Below are positions 34,551-41,308 of a stretch of DNA of 64,000 nucleotides, piece after piece. The DNA comes from Paenarthrobacter nicotinovorans (GTDB lineage Bacteria > Actinomycetota > Actinomycetes > Actinomycetales > Micrococcaceae), in contig NZ_SZVS01000006.1 of NCBI RefSeq assembly GCF_007670255.1, positions 1 through 64,000 of the forward strand, read 5' to 3'. The stretch's first letter is position 1. Every line of letters begins with the position of its first letter. A program made the translations under genes and the position numbers. The notes under the pieces are model-generated. The model was not told where the DNA came from. It worked only from the letters and a program-made list of their open reading frames with translations, and made no database searches.

Positions 34551-35055
34551 CGGATCCGAGGACACTCTTGGCGGCGTCCCACATGCCGATCTGGCAGCCA
34601 TCAGTGCGGCTGAAGGCAGCGTTGACTTCCTTGCCGTCCACCGAGCCGGTCACCTTGGCGGTTGCGGGGCCGCCGTATTGCATGGTGCAGGCGCGGTCGG
34701 CCCGCGGGGGAGCGGGGCTCAGCATGGCTGGGTTGCTCTTGATCGCGGCACAGGCCTCGGCAGGGGACGGATGCTTGCTCTCCGCGGCGGGGACGCCTCC
34801 GGAGCAGACCAGCGTGAAGTTTTGGGGCGATGCCTCGGGGGTTTCCAGGAGCGTGATGGACAGTTGGGCGTCGCCTGGACCGGCTGCGGCGGACGTGCTG
34901 CTGGGGGCCGGGCTGCTGCTCGGGCTGCTGGAGGCGGACGACGACGGCGATTGGCTGGTGCTGCCCGAAGTGCCTGGGGCGGAGGTGCTTGAGCATGCGG
35001 CGAGACCAGCGACAGCAAGAACTGCCAGTAGGGGTCGGACAAATCGCAGGCGCAT
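34537..35055 (-). CDS. Lipoprotein with subtilisin inhibitor-like (SSI) domain
   Basis: A 172-residue lipoprotein: signal peptide, lipobox LAAC with Cys21, then a Ser/Pro linker to about residue 60. The remaining 110 residues follow the Streptomyces subtilisin inhibitor pattern: LVCSGG with Cys84, HPSPAEAC with Cys102, RACTMQYGGP with Cys123, GKEV, and FSRTDGC with Cys154. In SSI the residue two after the third Cys is the P1 site; here it is Met125, as in SSI itself. It would be anchored outside the membrane and could protect the cell from the subtilase encoded 1.4 kb away. The ATG at 35055 has AGGAG upstream. Inhibition is inferred. Confidence 0.72.
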   Translation of the reverse strand: MRLRFVRPLLAVLAVAGLAACSSTSAPGTSGSTSQSPSSSASSSPSSSPAPSSTSAAAGPGDAQLSITLLETPEASPQNFTLVCSGGVPAAESKHPSPAEACAAIKSNPAMLSPAPPRADRACTMQYGGPATAKVTGSVDGKEVNAAFSRTDGCQIGMWDAAKSVLGSDGGL

Positions 35056-35079
35056 GGAATCTCCTAGGTTGCTCCCATT

Positions 35080-35553
35080 TTACGTGGCTCTGGTGGAGGT
35101 GCGCTGAGTGGCAGAAATAAGGCCGGTCATTGCTTGGTGGAGTTCGGCGACTTCTTCGCGCGTGAGCTGCAGGCGATCACGGATTTCGCCGGGTACCTCG
35201 GTGGCCTTGGCGCGGAGTGCCGCTCCCTTGTCAGTGAGTGTGATGGCAAGTGCGCGCTCGTTGCCCGCGACGCGCTCGCGGGTAATGAGCTGTGCCTCTT
35301 CCAGCCGCTTCAGCAGGGGCGAGAGCGTGGCGGGATCGTGGAGAAGGCTGTCGCTGATGTCCTTCAACGTCCGGGGGCTGCGCTCCCACAAGGCCAACAT
35401 GACGAGGTACTGGGGATGCGTCAGTCCCAGCTTTTCGAGGACCGGCTTGTAGACGCCCACGACGCTCCGCGAGGCAACTGTCAGGGCGAAGCACAGCTGG
35501 CGTTCCAACAGGAGGTCGTCGGTTTCCTGCGTGGTTTCGCTGACGGTTGTCAT
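35080..35553 (-). CDS. ohrR: OhrR-type MarR regulator
   Basis: A 157-residue winged-helix regulator closely following OhrR: LERQLCFALTVASRSVVGVYKPVLEKLGLTHPQYLVMLALWE with the peroxide-sensing Cys21, then the recognition helix region LLHDPATLSPLLKRLEE and wing RERVAGNERALAITLT. OhrR is released from DNA when its N-terminal Cys is oxidised by organic peroxides. No ohr peroxidase gene adjoins. The ATG at 35553 has AGGAGG. A TTAGTGCACTAA palindrome lies in the divergent promoter region, so it likely controls itself and the small gene at 35676. Confidence 0.88.
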   Translation of the reverse strand: MTTVSETTQETDDLLLERQLCFALTVASRSVVGVYKPVLEKLGLTHPQYLVMLALWERSPRTLKDISDSLLHDPATLSPLLKRLEEAQLITRERVAGNERALAITLTDKGAALRAKATEVPGEIRDRLQLTREEVAELHQAMTGLISATQRTSTRAT

Positions 35554-35609
35554 TTGCTTCCTCCTGCTCGCTGCACTGACGAGGTTACACCTTTGAGTGG
35601 GTGGATTAG

Positions 35610-35634
35610 TTAGTGCACTAATTATTAGCGTACT
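35610..35634. promoter_or_regulatory. Palindromic operator candidate for the OhrR-type regulator
   Basis: TTAGTGCACTAA (35610-35621) is a perfect palindrome. TTAGCGTACTA (35624-35634) right after it is an imperfect second copy. Both lie between the divergent regulator (35553) and the small gene (35676), the usual place for MarR-family operators. Confidence 0.6.
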
Positions 35635-35675
35635 ATGAAGGTATTGAACCGTCGAACACCGAGGAGTCGATCAGC

Positions 35676-35900
35676 GTGGCAAAGGAATCCTTCACCCGGA
35701 AATTCATGCGCGCAACGGGGAAGTTCCGTGTCATTTTTGGACCGGCGCACAGCAGCTCCCTCGACCACGAGATGACCGAGGCGAACCGGAAGCTGCTCGC
35801 CCAGCGCCAGGCTGAAACCCAGCAGTGGGAAACCATCCGCCGCCCCGATGGCAGCACCTACGTGGTTCCCCGGAACCCCGAGGACAAGTCCCTGCGCTAA
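35676..35900 (+). CDS. Small basic protein with FGPA motif
   Basis: A 74-residue soluble protein with a basic N-terminus (KESFTRKFMRATGKFRV), a VIFGPAHSSS turn and a charged C-terminus ending RRPDGSTYVVPRNPEDKSLR. I know no family. The motif FGPA after a basic helix recurs in the protein encoded at 36077, so the two look like distant paralogues. The GTG at 35676 has GAGGAG 9 bases upstream. It is divergent from the OhrR-type gene and probably under its control, which points to peroxide stress. Confidence 0.7.
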   Translation: MAKESFTRKFMRATGKFRVIFGPAHSSSLDHEMTEANRKLLAQRQAETQQWETIRRPDGSTYVVPRNPEDKSLR

Positions 35901-35910
35901 ACCCGGCCCC

Positions 35911-35977
35911 CGCCGTCGAGTTGGCATTTGATGACAGTCCTGCGGGCCCGGACTGTCATTAAATGCCAACTCGGCGG
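35911..35977. repeat. 67-bp palindrome of a second type
   Basis: CGCCGTCGAGTTGGCATTTG plus ATGACAGTC forms a stem with GACTGTCATT plus AAATGCCAACTCGGCGG, about 26 pairs with one or two mismatches and a 10-base centre. It follows the small gene by 10 bases. The sequence differs from the 63-bp family but the layout is the same. Confidence 0.85.
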
Positions 35978-36076
35978 TGCCTTGGTCCGGAGCCTTTTTG
36001 GGCCTCCGGGCGTAAAATTGCCTCACTGAAGGGCGCGCGCTCCTTCTGTCTCCAGCACGGGAGGAGGTGGAAGAAT

Positions 36077-36307
36077 ATGGGACGCAAATTGGATAGCTTC
36101 CAGCATGTGACCGAGCGGTTGCAATACGTCTTTGGGCCGGCAACCCACGGCGATACGGATGCTCCGGTGGTGCACAAGCATGACGATTTCGAAACCGCTT
36201 CTGAGGAAGATCTCAAGAATTTCGATATCGAGACCGACTCTGAAGGCCATCACTACGCTGTGCGGAACAATGATCCCGGCGCGACATCCACTGACTACTC
36301 CCTCTGA
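36077..36307 (+). CDS. Small acidic protein, paralogue of the FGPA-motif protein
   Basis: A 76-residue protein beginning MGRKLDSFQHVTERLQYVFGPATHGD. The segment F..(A/V)T..(F/L)..(I/V)FGPA matches the neighbour at 35676. The rest is acidic (EEDLKNFDIETDSEGHHYAV). The function is unknown. The ATG at 36077 has GAGGAGG 9 bases upstream, which rules out the longer 114-codon frame. It lies between a palindromic repeat and the AGCATGCTTA element. Confidence 0.72.
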   Translation: MGRKLDSFQHVTERLQYVFGPATHGDTDAPVVHKHDDFETASEEDLKNFDIETDSEGHHYAVRNNDPGATSTDYSL

Positions 36308-36331
36308 GAGAACCCTGTTGCGGCAATAATC

Positions 36332-36348
36332 AGCATGCTTATTATATG
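36332..36348 (+). promoter_or_regulatory. AGCATGCTTA element upstream of the LapA-like gene
   Basis: These 17 bases match the element at 25571 upstream of Mn-catalase at 16 of 17 positions, including the following TATATG. They lie 45 bases before the start codon at 36393, suiting a promoter or operator position. Confidence 0.5.
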
Positions 36349-36392
36349 AATGCACCATGCACGCTAAAGCCGCAGCTTAAGGGGGCAGTCAC

Positions 36393-36752
36393 ATGAGTTT
36401 TCACGATGATGCCGCAAGAATGCCGGTCGGGCCGGACCGCGAGGAGCGCGGGGCGCCGCCGCCGCTTGCCTCAAGCACCAGGCCGACGCGGACCGCGGCG
36501 CTGTGGGTGGCGGTAGCCGTAGGCCTGGTGGTCTTGGTGATGCTGATCATTTTCTTTGTCCAGAACCAAGACATGACCACCGTCCGCTTCTTCGGGCTGG
36601 AGGGGACACTGGCTCTGGGCACCACGCTGTTTATCGCAGCGGTGGGTGGGGGAGTCCTGGTAGCCCTTGCCGGCGGCGCGAGGATCCTCCAGTTGAGGAT
36701 CGCCGACCATCGGCGCCGGAAGATTCCCGGCGGGCCAGGAGCAGCACCTTAG
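36393..36752 (+). CDS. LapA-domain (DUF1049) membrane protein
   Basis: A 119-residue protein. A Pro/Arg-rich cytoplasmic start is followed by TM1 (about 34-56) with the family motif FFVQNQDMTTVRFFGLEG, TM2 (about 68-92) and a basic tail. This is the LapA_dom pattern; E. coli LapA helps control LPS assembly, but in actinobacteria the role is unknown. The ATG at 36393 stands after AGGGGGC. A strong terminator follows. The upstream element shared with catalase suggests stress regulation. Confidence 0.83.
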   Translation: MSFHDDAARMPVGPDREERGAPPPLASSTRPTRTAALWVAVAVGLVVLVMLIIFFVQNQDMTTVRFFGLEGTLALGTTLFIAAVGGGVLVALAGGARILQLRIADHRRRKIPGGPGAAP

Positions 36753-36758
36753 ATTAAC

Positions 36759-36803
36759 TGCGGAAGGACCGGAGCGTGGCTCCGGTCCTTCCGCAATTTA
36801 ATC
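36759..36803. terminator. Strong terminator hairpin
   Basis: TGCGGAAGGACCGGAG pairs perfectly with CTCCGGTCCTTCCGCA around a 5-base loop, flanked by A/T-rich bases on both sides (ATTAAC and ATTTAAT). It can serve the LapA-like gene and the convergent DUF4193 gene. Confidence 0.9.
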
Positions 36804-36855
36804 CCGACGGCGGCACTCCCTGACGACGTTCAGTCCGCCGGGGTGGTGGGTCGTC

Positions 36856-37155
36856 TTAGCCTTCGCAGTCGGTGCAGTAGGCGACGCCATCTTTTTCGCG
36901 CGCAATCTGCGAGCGGTGGCGGACCAGGAAGCACGAGTTACAGGTGAACTCGTCGTTTGCCTGCGGGATGACCTGAATAACCAGTTCCTCGGCGACAATT
37001 TCGCCGCCGGGGCCGTTGGCGTCAAGGCCGTCGGTTTCGTCCAGTTCCAGCACGACGCTCTTGGCCGTGGGGGCGCTGGCAGATTGAAGAGCCTGGAGGG
37101 ACTGCTCCTGGTTCTCTTTTACATCGGTACGGAGTTCGTCGTAATCGGCTGCCAC
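36856..37155 (-). CDS. DUF4193 protein
   Basis: A 99-residue protein of the DUF4193 family found widely in actinobacteria: acidic middle (LELDETDGLD), then a C-terminal zinc-ribbon-like pair, FTCNSCFLVRHRSQIA and AYCTDCEG. The four cysteines probably bind zinc. The function is unknown. It starts at GTG 37155, about 10 bases after AGAGG. Confidence 0.9.
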   Translation of the reverse strand: MAADYDELRTDVKENQEQSLQALQSASAPTAKSVVLELDETDGLDANGPGGEIVAEELVIQVIPQANDEFTCNSCFLVRHRSQIAREKDGVAYCTDCEG

Positions 37156-37469
37156 TTTTTAAATGCCTCTTCGTGTTAGGGGGTTACCGGGTATGCAACG
37201 TACAGCATGCCATGAAAATTCCATACCATACCCCAGTTCTACAGCTTGTGGCGAAAACCACGTCGGTGACGCCCCAAAAAGCCGTCAACCGCGCCATTTC
37301 ACCCCTGTATTAACGCAGATCAACGTCCTAAGTCTGTAATTCGTTCACCGAGGGCGGAAGGACCCTCGAAGGAGCGCAGTGGACTCAACCGCGGAAGCCC
37401 CCGTCCCACGGCGGGACCGGGACTTCCGGGAAGGTAAACCTCGACGGCGGTGACCGTCGCCAAAGTGCC
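37156..37469. other. Intergenic region between aspartate kinase and the DUF4193 gene
   Basis: About 310 bases without a supported gene. It contains an imperfect GC hairpin (GGAAGCCCCCGTCCC to GGGACCGGGACTTCC, about 37396-37430) that may end the aspartate kinase transcript, and the DUF4193 promoter region. Confidence 0.45.
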
Positions 37470-38816
37470 TTAGCGGCCGGTGCCGCCGTAGACGGTCGCC
37501 TCGGCTTCGCCGTCGAGCTCAAACGCATTGTGGATGGCGCGTACGGCGTCATCCAGGGCGTCAGCGCTGGTGACGACGGAGATACGGATCTCCGAGGTGG
37601 AGATCATGTCGATGTTGATGCCGGCGTCGGAGAGTGCCTTGAAGAAGGTGGCCGAGACGCCCGGGTGCGAACGCATGCCTGCGCCGATGAGGGAGAGCTT
37701 GCCAACGTGTTCGTTGTATTCAATGCTCTCGAAACCGATCTGCCCCTCAGCGGCACGCAGGGCGGCCAGTGCGTCGGCGCCTTCGACGATGGGGAGGGTG
37801 AACGAAATGTCCGTGCGGCCGGTGCCGTGGGTTGACACGTTCTGGACGATCATGTCGATGTTCGAGTGGGCATCGGCGATCACCTGGAAGATCGCGGCAG
37901 CCTTGCCGGGAATATCCGGGACCCCCACAACGGTGACCTTGGCTTCGGACCGGTCGTGCGCAACGCCGGAGATGATTGGCTGCTCCAAGGCAACTCCCTC
38001 TTGAATCGTGAACTTTTCGTCGGCGCCCGGGATGACCCAAGTGCCTTCCTTGTGGCTGAATGAAGAACGGACGTGCAGGGGCACACCGAAGCGGCGCGCG
38101 TACTCCACGCACCGGAGGTGGAGGATCTTGGCACCGGAAGCGGCCAGTTCCAGCATTTCCTCGCTGGAAATGCGGTCGATCTTTTGGGCCGAGGACACCA
38201 CACGGGGGTCGGCAGTGTAGATGCCGTCAACGTCCGTGTAGATTTCGCAGACGTCCGCTTCCAAGGCTGCAGCCAACGCGACGGCGGTGGTGTCCGAACC
38301 GCCGCGGCCGAGGGTGGTGATTTCGTTGGTGCTGCGGCTCATGCCCTGGAAACCCGCGACGATGGCGATGTGCCCCTTGTCCAGGGCCGTGCGGATGCGG
38401 TGGGGATCGACGTCGATAATCCGCGCCTTGCCGTGGATACCGTCGGTAATCATGCCGGCCTGGGAGCCTGTGAAGGACTGCGCCGAGGCGCCGAACTTGT
38501 TGATCGCCATGGCGAGCAATGCCATGGAAATGCGCTCACCGGCGGACAGCAACATGTCCATCTCACGGGCGGGCGCGGAGTCCGTGACCTGTCCGGCCAG
38601 GTCCAGAAGTTCATCAGTTGTGTCGCCCATTGCTGAGACAACCACCACAACCTCGTTGCCGGCCTTCTGCGCATCCACGACGCGCTGTGCGACCCGCTTG
38701 ATGCCATCAGCATCGGCAACCGAGGAGCCGCCGAACTTTTGGACGATCAGCTGCTTGGTAATGGCTGCCCCGCCTGCGAGCTCGTCGATCTTCACTTCGG
38801 TAGTGGGCATAGTCAT
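37470..38816 (-). CDS. lysC: Aspartate kinase
   Basis: A 448-residue kinase that phosphorylates aspartate, the first step toward lysine, threonine, methionine and diaminopimelate. The kinase domain has [11 protein letters not shown], the [16 protein letters not shown] block and [13 protein letters not shown]. The C-terminal half holds two ACT domains ([18 protein letters not shown] and [19 protein letters not shown]) for feedback control. As in related enzymes, an internal start could make a separate regulatory beta subunit. The ATG at 38816 has GAGGGT upstream. The partner asd gene is not adjacent. Confidence 0.97.
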   Translation of the reverse strand: MTMPTTEVKIDELAGGAAITKQLIVQKFGGSSVADADGIKRVAQRVVDAQKAGNEVVVVVSAMGDTTDELLDLAGQVTDSAPAREMDMLLSAGERISMALLAMAINKFGASAQSFTGSQAGMITDGIHGKARIIDVDPHRIRTALDKGHIAIVAGFQGMSRSTNEITTLGRGGSDTTAVALAAALEADVCEIYTDVDGIYTADPRVVSSAQKIDRISSEEMLELAASGAKILHLRCVEYARRFGVPLHVRSSFSHKEGTWVIPGADEKFTIQEGVALEQPIISGVAHDRSEAKVTVVGVPDIPGKAAAIFQVIADAHSNIDMIVQNVSTHGTGRTDISFTLPIVEGADALAALRAAEGQIGFESIEYNEHVGKLSLIGAGMRSHPGVSATFFKALSDAGINIDMISTSEIRISVVTSADALDDAVRAIHNAFELDGEAEATVYGGTGR

Positions 38817-38979
38817 GCGCGCACCCTCACTGCATCAATAGGGTTCGAACGCGGCATGCTGAATTCCAAATTGGAGCACGCCTGCGTAGCTTATTTGCCC
38901 AGTTTATCGCCGGGCGCAGTGCTGGCAGGAATTGTGACCACATACCGGCCGGAGCATCCCGTCCACGGCACCGGAGCCG

Positions 38980-39504
38980 TCACCAACCAGAGGTGGCTGG
39001 TCCACCCTTGAACGGTCCCACAATCCGCCCCGTGATCCACCCGCCGTAGAAGCCGCCTTCCTGGAAAGTCACCTGCTCGCCGTCGACTTCGCAGGAATCC
39101 AGGTGTGCGGGGTAAAGCGCTACCCGGCCACTCAGGGCCTCATATCCGCGGGCCGGATGCGGGTAGGTCCAGCCTCCTCGCGGAACGACGACGCCGCCGC
39201 TCACGACGTCGAAGTAGCTTGCCTCGCCCTTGAATTCGCAGAAAGTGGTGCCCTCGGTGGGGATCAGCACGTCCGCCGGGAAGGCTTCCATGGGCAGGTA
39301 GTACACGGGCGGGTGGCTGGTCTCCAGAACGCGCACGGAGTCGGTTGTATCAACGATCACCTGGCCGCCGAGCCGGACCACAATCCTTTCCGAACTTGGT
39401 TCAACCCGCGGCGGGCGGGGGTAATCCCACACGGATTCCTGCCCGGGTTTGGGCTTTATGGGCCGGGGGCGCTTGGTGCCGGGGAACCCGGGGAAAGGGG
39501 CCAT
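38980..39504 (-). CDS. DUF427 protein
   Basis: A 174-residue protein with the DUF427 pattern: ERIVVRLGGQVIVDTTDSVRVLETSHPPVYYLP, then CEFKGEASYFDV, then GWTYPHPARGYEAL and a YPAHLDSCEVDGEQV ending. The function is unknown. I place the start at ATG 39504; the longer frame to 39657 runs through sequence without gene character and overlaps the divergent membrane gene. The first 25 residues are Pro/Lys-rich. Confidence 0.85.
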   Translation of the reverse strand: MAPFPGFPGTKRPRPIKPKPGQESVWDYPRPPRVEPSSERIVVRLGGQVIVDTTDSVRVLETSHPPVYYLPMEAFPADVLIPTEGTTFCEFKGEASYFDVVSGGVVVPRGGWTYPHPARGYEALSGRVALYPAHLDSCEVDGEQVTFQEGGFYGGWITGRIVGPFKGGPATSGW

Positions 39505-39586
39505 GTGACCATGGTGCCACCTTCTTCCGGAAACGGATGTTGGTACTGGCCTTCCCGGCGTACCATCCACCTCATGAGGTCTGCGA

Positions 39587-40672
39587 GTGGCGATGGTCCG
39601 CGTTCCTGAACATCGGGACCCGGATGCCGGCTGGGATGAGACCGGATACGAGGTCATCGGAGGTGGGCTGGTAGACGATCAGCCGCGTGTGGCCTCCCGC
39701 GACGACGACTCGGATCCGATGCAGGACACTCCGTTCGCGGAGGCAGTCCGGGCTGCCTGGCGGGTAGCTGAAAAGTCCTTCACGTCGTGGTTGTTTTGGT
39801 TCTCGTGCTGCATGGGCGTTGCGCTTTCGTGGGGAGGGGCGGCGCTCCTGTTCGCTTCGGCGCAGCTGAATGGCTGGGTCCGGGACGAGCTGCCCTTGGC
39901 CACGTTCATCGTCACCGCGCTCCTCTTGGCTTTCGCGGCCGCGGTCCTGGGAGTCAGCTGGGGATTCCGCGAGAGTCCTGGAAGCCTCCCAATCACGCTA
40001 CTGGCGGGGGCCATGCGGGGATGCGCCTTGGCTGCACCGGCCGCGCTGGTACTGATCGTGGTGGGCAGCAGTTTCGGCGGGCCGATCGCGCTGGCGGGTG
40101 CCGCCGTCGTCGTGATTGTCCTCGAAGTGGCGCTGTTCGGGCTCCTTGGGGCCGGCACGCGCGCCTGCTTCGCGGCGAAGGCCCCCGGCGTTGCCCTGGC
40201 TGCAGTGCTGGTGGCCTTCTTCTGCGTGGGAAATGTGGTGCTCACCGTCCTGTTGCTGCCCGGGACGTCGGATGTGGCCGCCGCCTCAGTTCCTGTTAAC
40301 ATGCAGCGCGATGACGCCGGGAGGGTAACTTCCTATGAGTGCGTTGGCGATCTCCACCCCGTGGAGGTGGCACACACGGACAGGGTTGCCTGGCTGGCTG
40401 CTTCCAATCCGGCGTTGTTGCTGGGCAGCGTCGGGGCAGGATTCGTTCCGCCTGACGACGACGTCGCTTGGGTGCTGTCCGGGTTGCAGTTCGCGGTCGA
40501 CGGGCCCTCCGCGGAAGTCCTTTGCCTCAACGGGGTGGCAAGTGACGGGCTGCCACCGTCCATGCCCGTGGCCCTGATGGGGTTCGCGATGCAGGCCGGC
40601 GTCGCTGTCCTGGTTGCGCTCCTGGGACGTTGGCTGGCGTCCCGTAGGGCGGCCGCCACGTCCGGGGCTTGA
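39587..40672 (+). CDS. Polytopic membrane protein of unknown function
   Basis: A 361-residue protein with a hydrophilic N-terminus of about 65 residues, five or six hydrophobic segments (about 68-230), an extracellular soluble part (about 235-330) with two Cys (YECVGD and VLCLNG) that could form a disulfide, and a last membrane helix near 332-352. I do not recognise a family. It starts at GTG 39587, or an in-frame ATG at 39593. It is convergent with recR, whose stop lies 4 bases away. Confidence 0.72.
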   Translation: MAMVRVPEHRDPDAGWDETGYEVIGGGLVDDQPRVASRDDDSDPMQDTPFAEAVRAAWRVAEKSFTSWLFWFSCCMGVALSWGGAALLFASAQLNGWVRDELPLATFIVTALLLAFAAAVLGVSWGFRESPGSLPITLLAGAMRGCALAAPAALVLIVVGSSFGGPIALAGAAVVVIVLEVALFGLLGAGTRACFAAKAPGVALAAVLVAFFCVGNVVLTVLLLPGTSDVAAASVPVNMQRDDAGRVTSYECVGDLHPVEVAHTDRVAWLAASNPALLLGSVGAGFVPPDDDVAWVLSGLQFAVDGPSAEVLCLNGVASDGLPPSMPVALMGFAMQAGVAVLVALLGRWLASRRAAATSGA

Positions 40673-40675
40673 AGG

Positions 40676-41275
40676 CTAAAGCAGGGCGTTCCGCCGGCCT
40701 TCAAAGGCGCGGCCCAACGTGACCTCGTCGGCGTACTCCAGGTCTCCGCCGACGGGCAGCCCCGAAGCCAGCCGCGTCACGGCGACGCCGATCGACTTGA
40801 GCATCCGGGCCAGGTACGTGGCCGTGGCTTCGCCTTCAAGGTTGGGGTCGGTGGCGATGATGATTTCCTGGATTGCGCCGTCATTGAGGCGCGTAAGGAG
40901 TTCGCGGATACGCAGCTGCTCGGGGCCAATGCCGGCGATGGGGTTGATGGCCCCACCGAGCACGTGGTACCGGCCACGGAACGACCGCGTCCGTTCCACG
41001 GCCAGTACGTCCTTGGACTCCTCCACCACGCAGATCACCGACGGATCACGACGCGGATCGCGGCAGATATTGCACGTTTCCTGCTCGGTGACGTTGAAGC
41101 AGACGGAGCAGAACTTCACGCGTTCCTTGACGGTGGTGATCGCCGTGACCAGGCGTTTCATGTCCTCGGGGTCGGCCTCCAGAATGTGGAACGCCAGGCG
41201 CTGCGCTGATTTCGGGCCCACGCCGGGGAGGCGGCCGAGCTCGTCAATCAGCTCCTGAACTGCACCTTCGTACAC
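40676..41275 (-). CDS. recR: Recombination protein RecR
   Basis: A 199-residue RecR. It has the helix-hairpin-helix [24 protein letters not shown], the zinc finger [16 protein letters not shown], and the Toprim domain with [14 protein letters not shown] and [19 protein letters not shown], then a C-terminal [23 protein letters not shown]. RecR works with RecO/RecF to load RecA on gaps. It lies 33 bases after dnaX in the same direction, a common bacterial pairing. GTG start with GAGGAC upstream. Confidence 0.97.
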   Translation of the reverse strand: MYEGAVQELIDELGRLPGVGPKSAQRLAFHILEADPEDMKRLVTAITTVKERVKFCSVCFNVTEQETCNICRDPRRDPSVICVVEESKDVLAVERTRSFRGRYHVLGGAINPIAGIGPEQLRIRELLTRLNDGAIQEIIIATDPNLEGEATATYLARMLKSIGVAVTRLASGLPVGGDLEYADEVTLGRAFEGRRNALL

Positions 41276-41308
41276 AATGTCCTCGTTTGTTTGAAATCAA
41301 TGCTGGTG

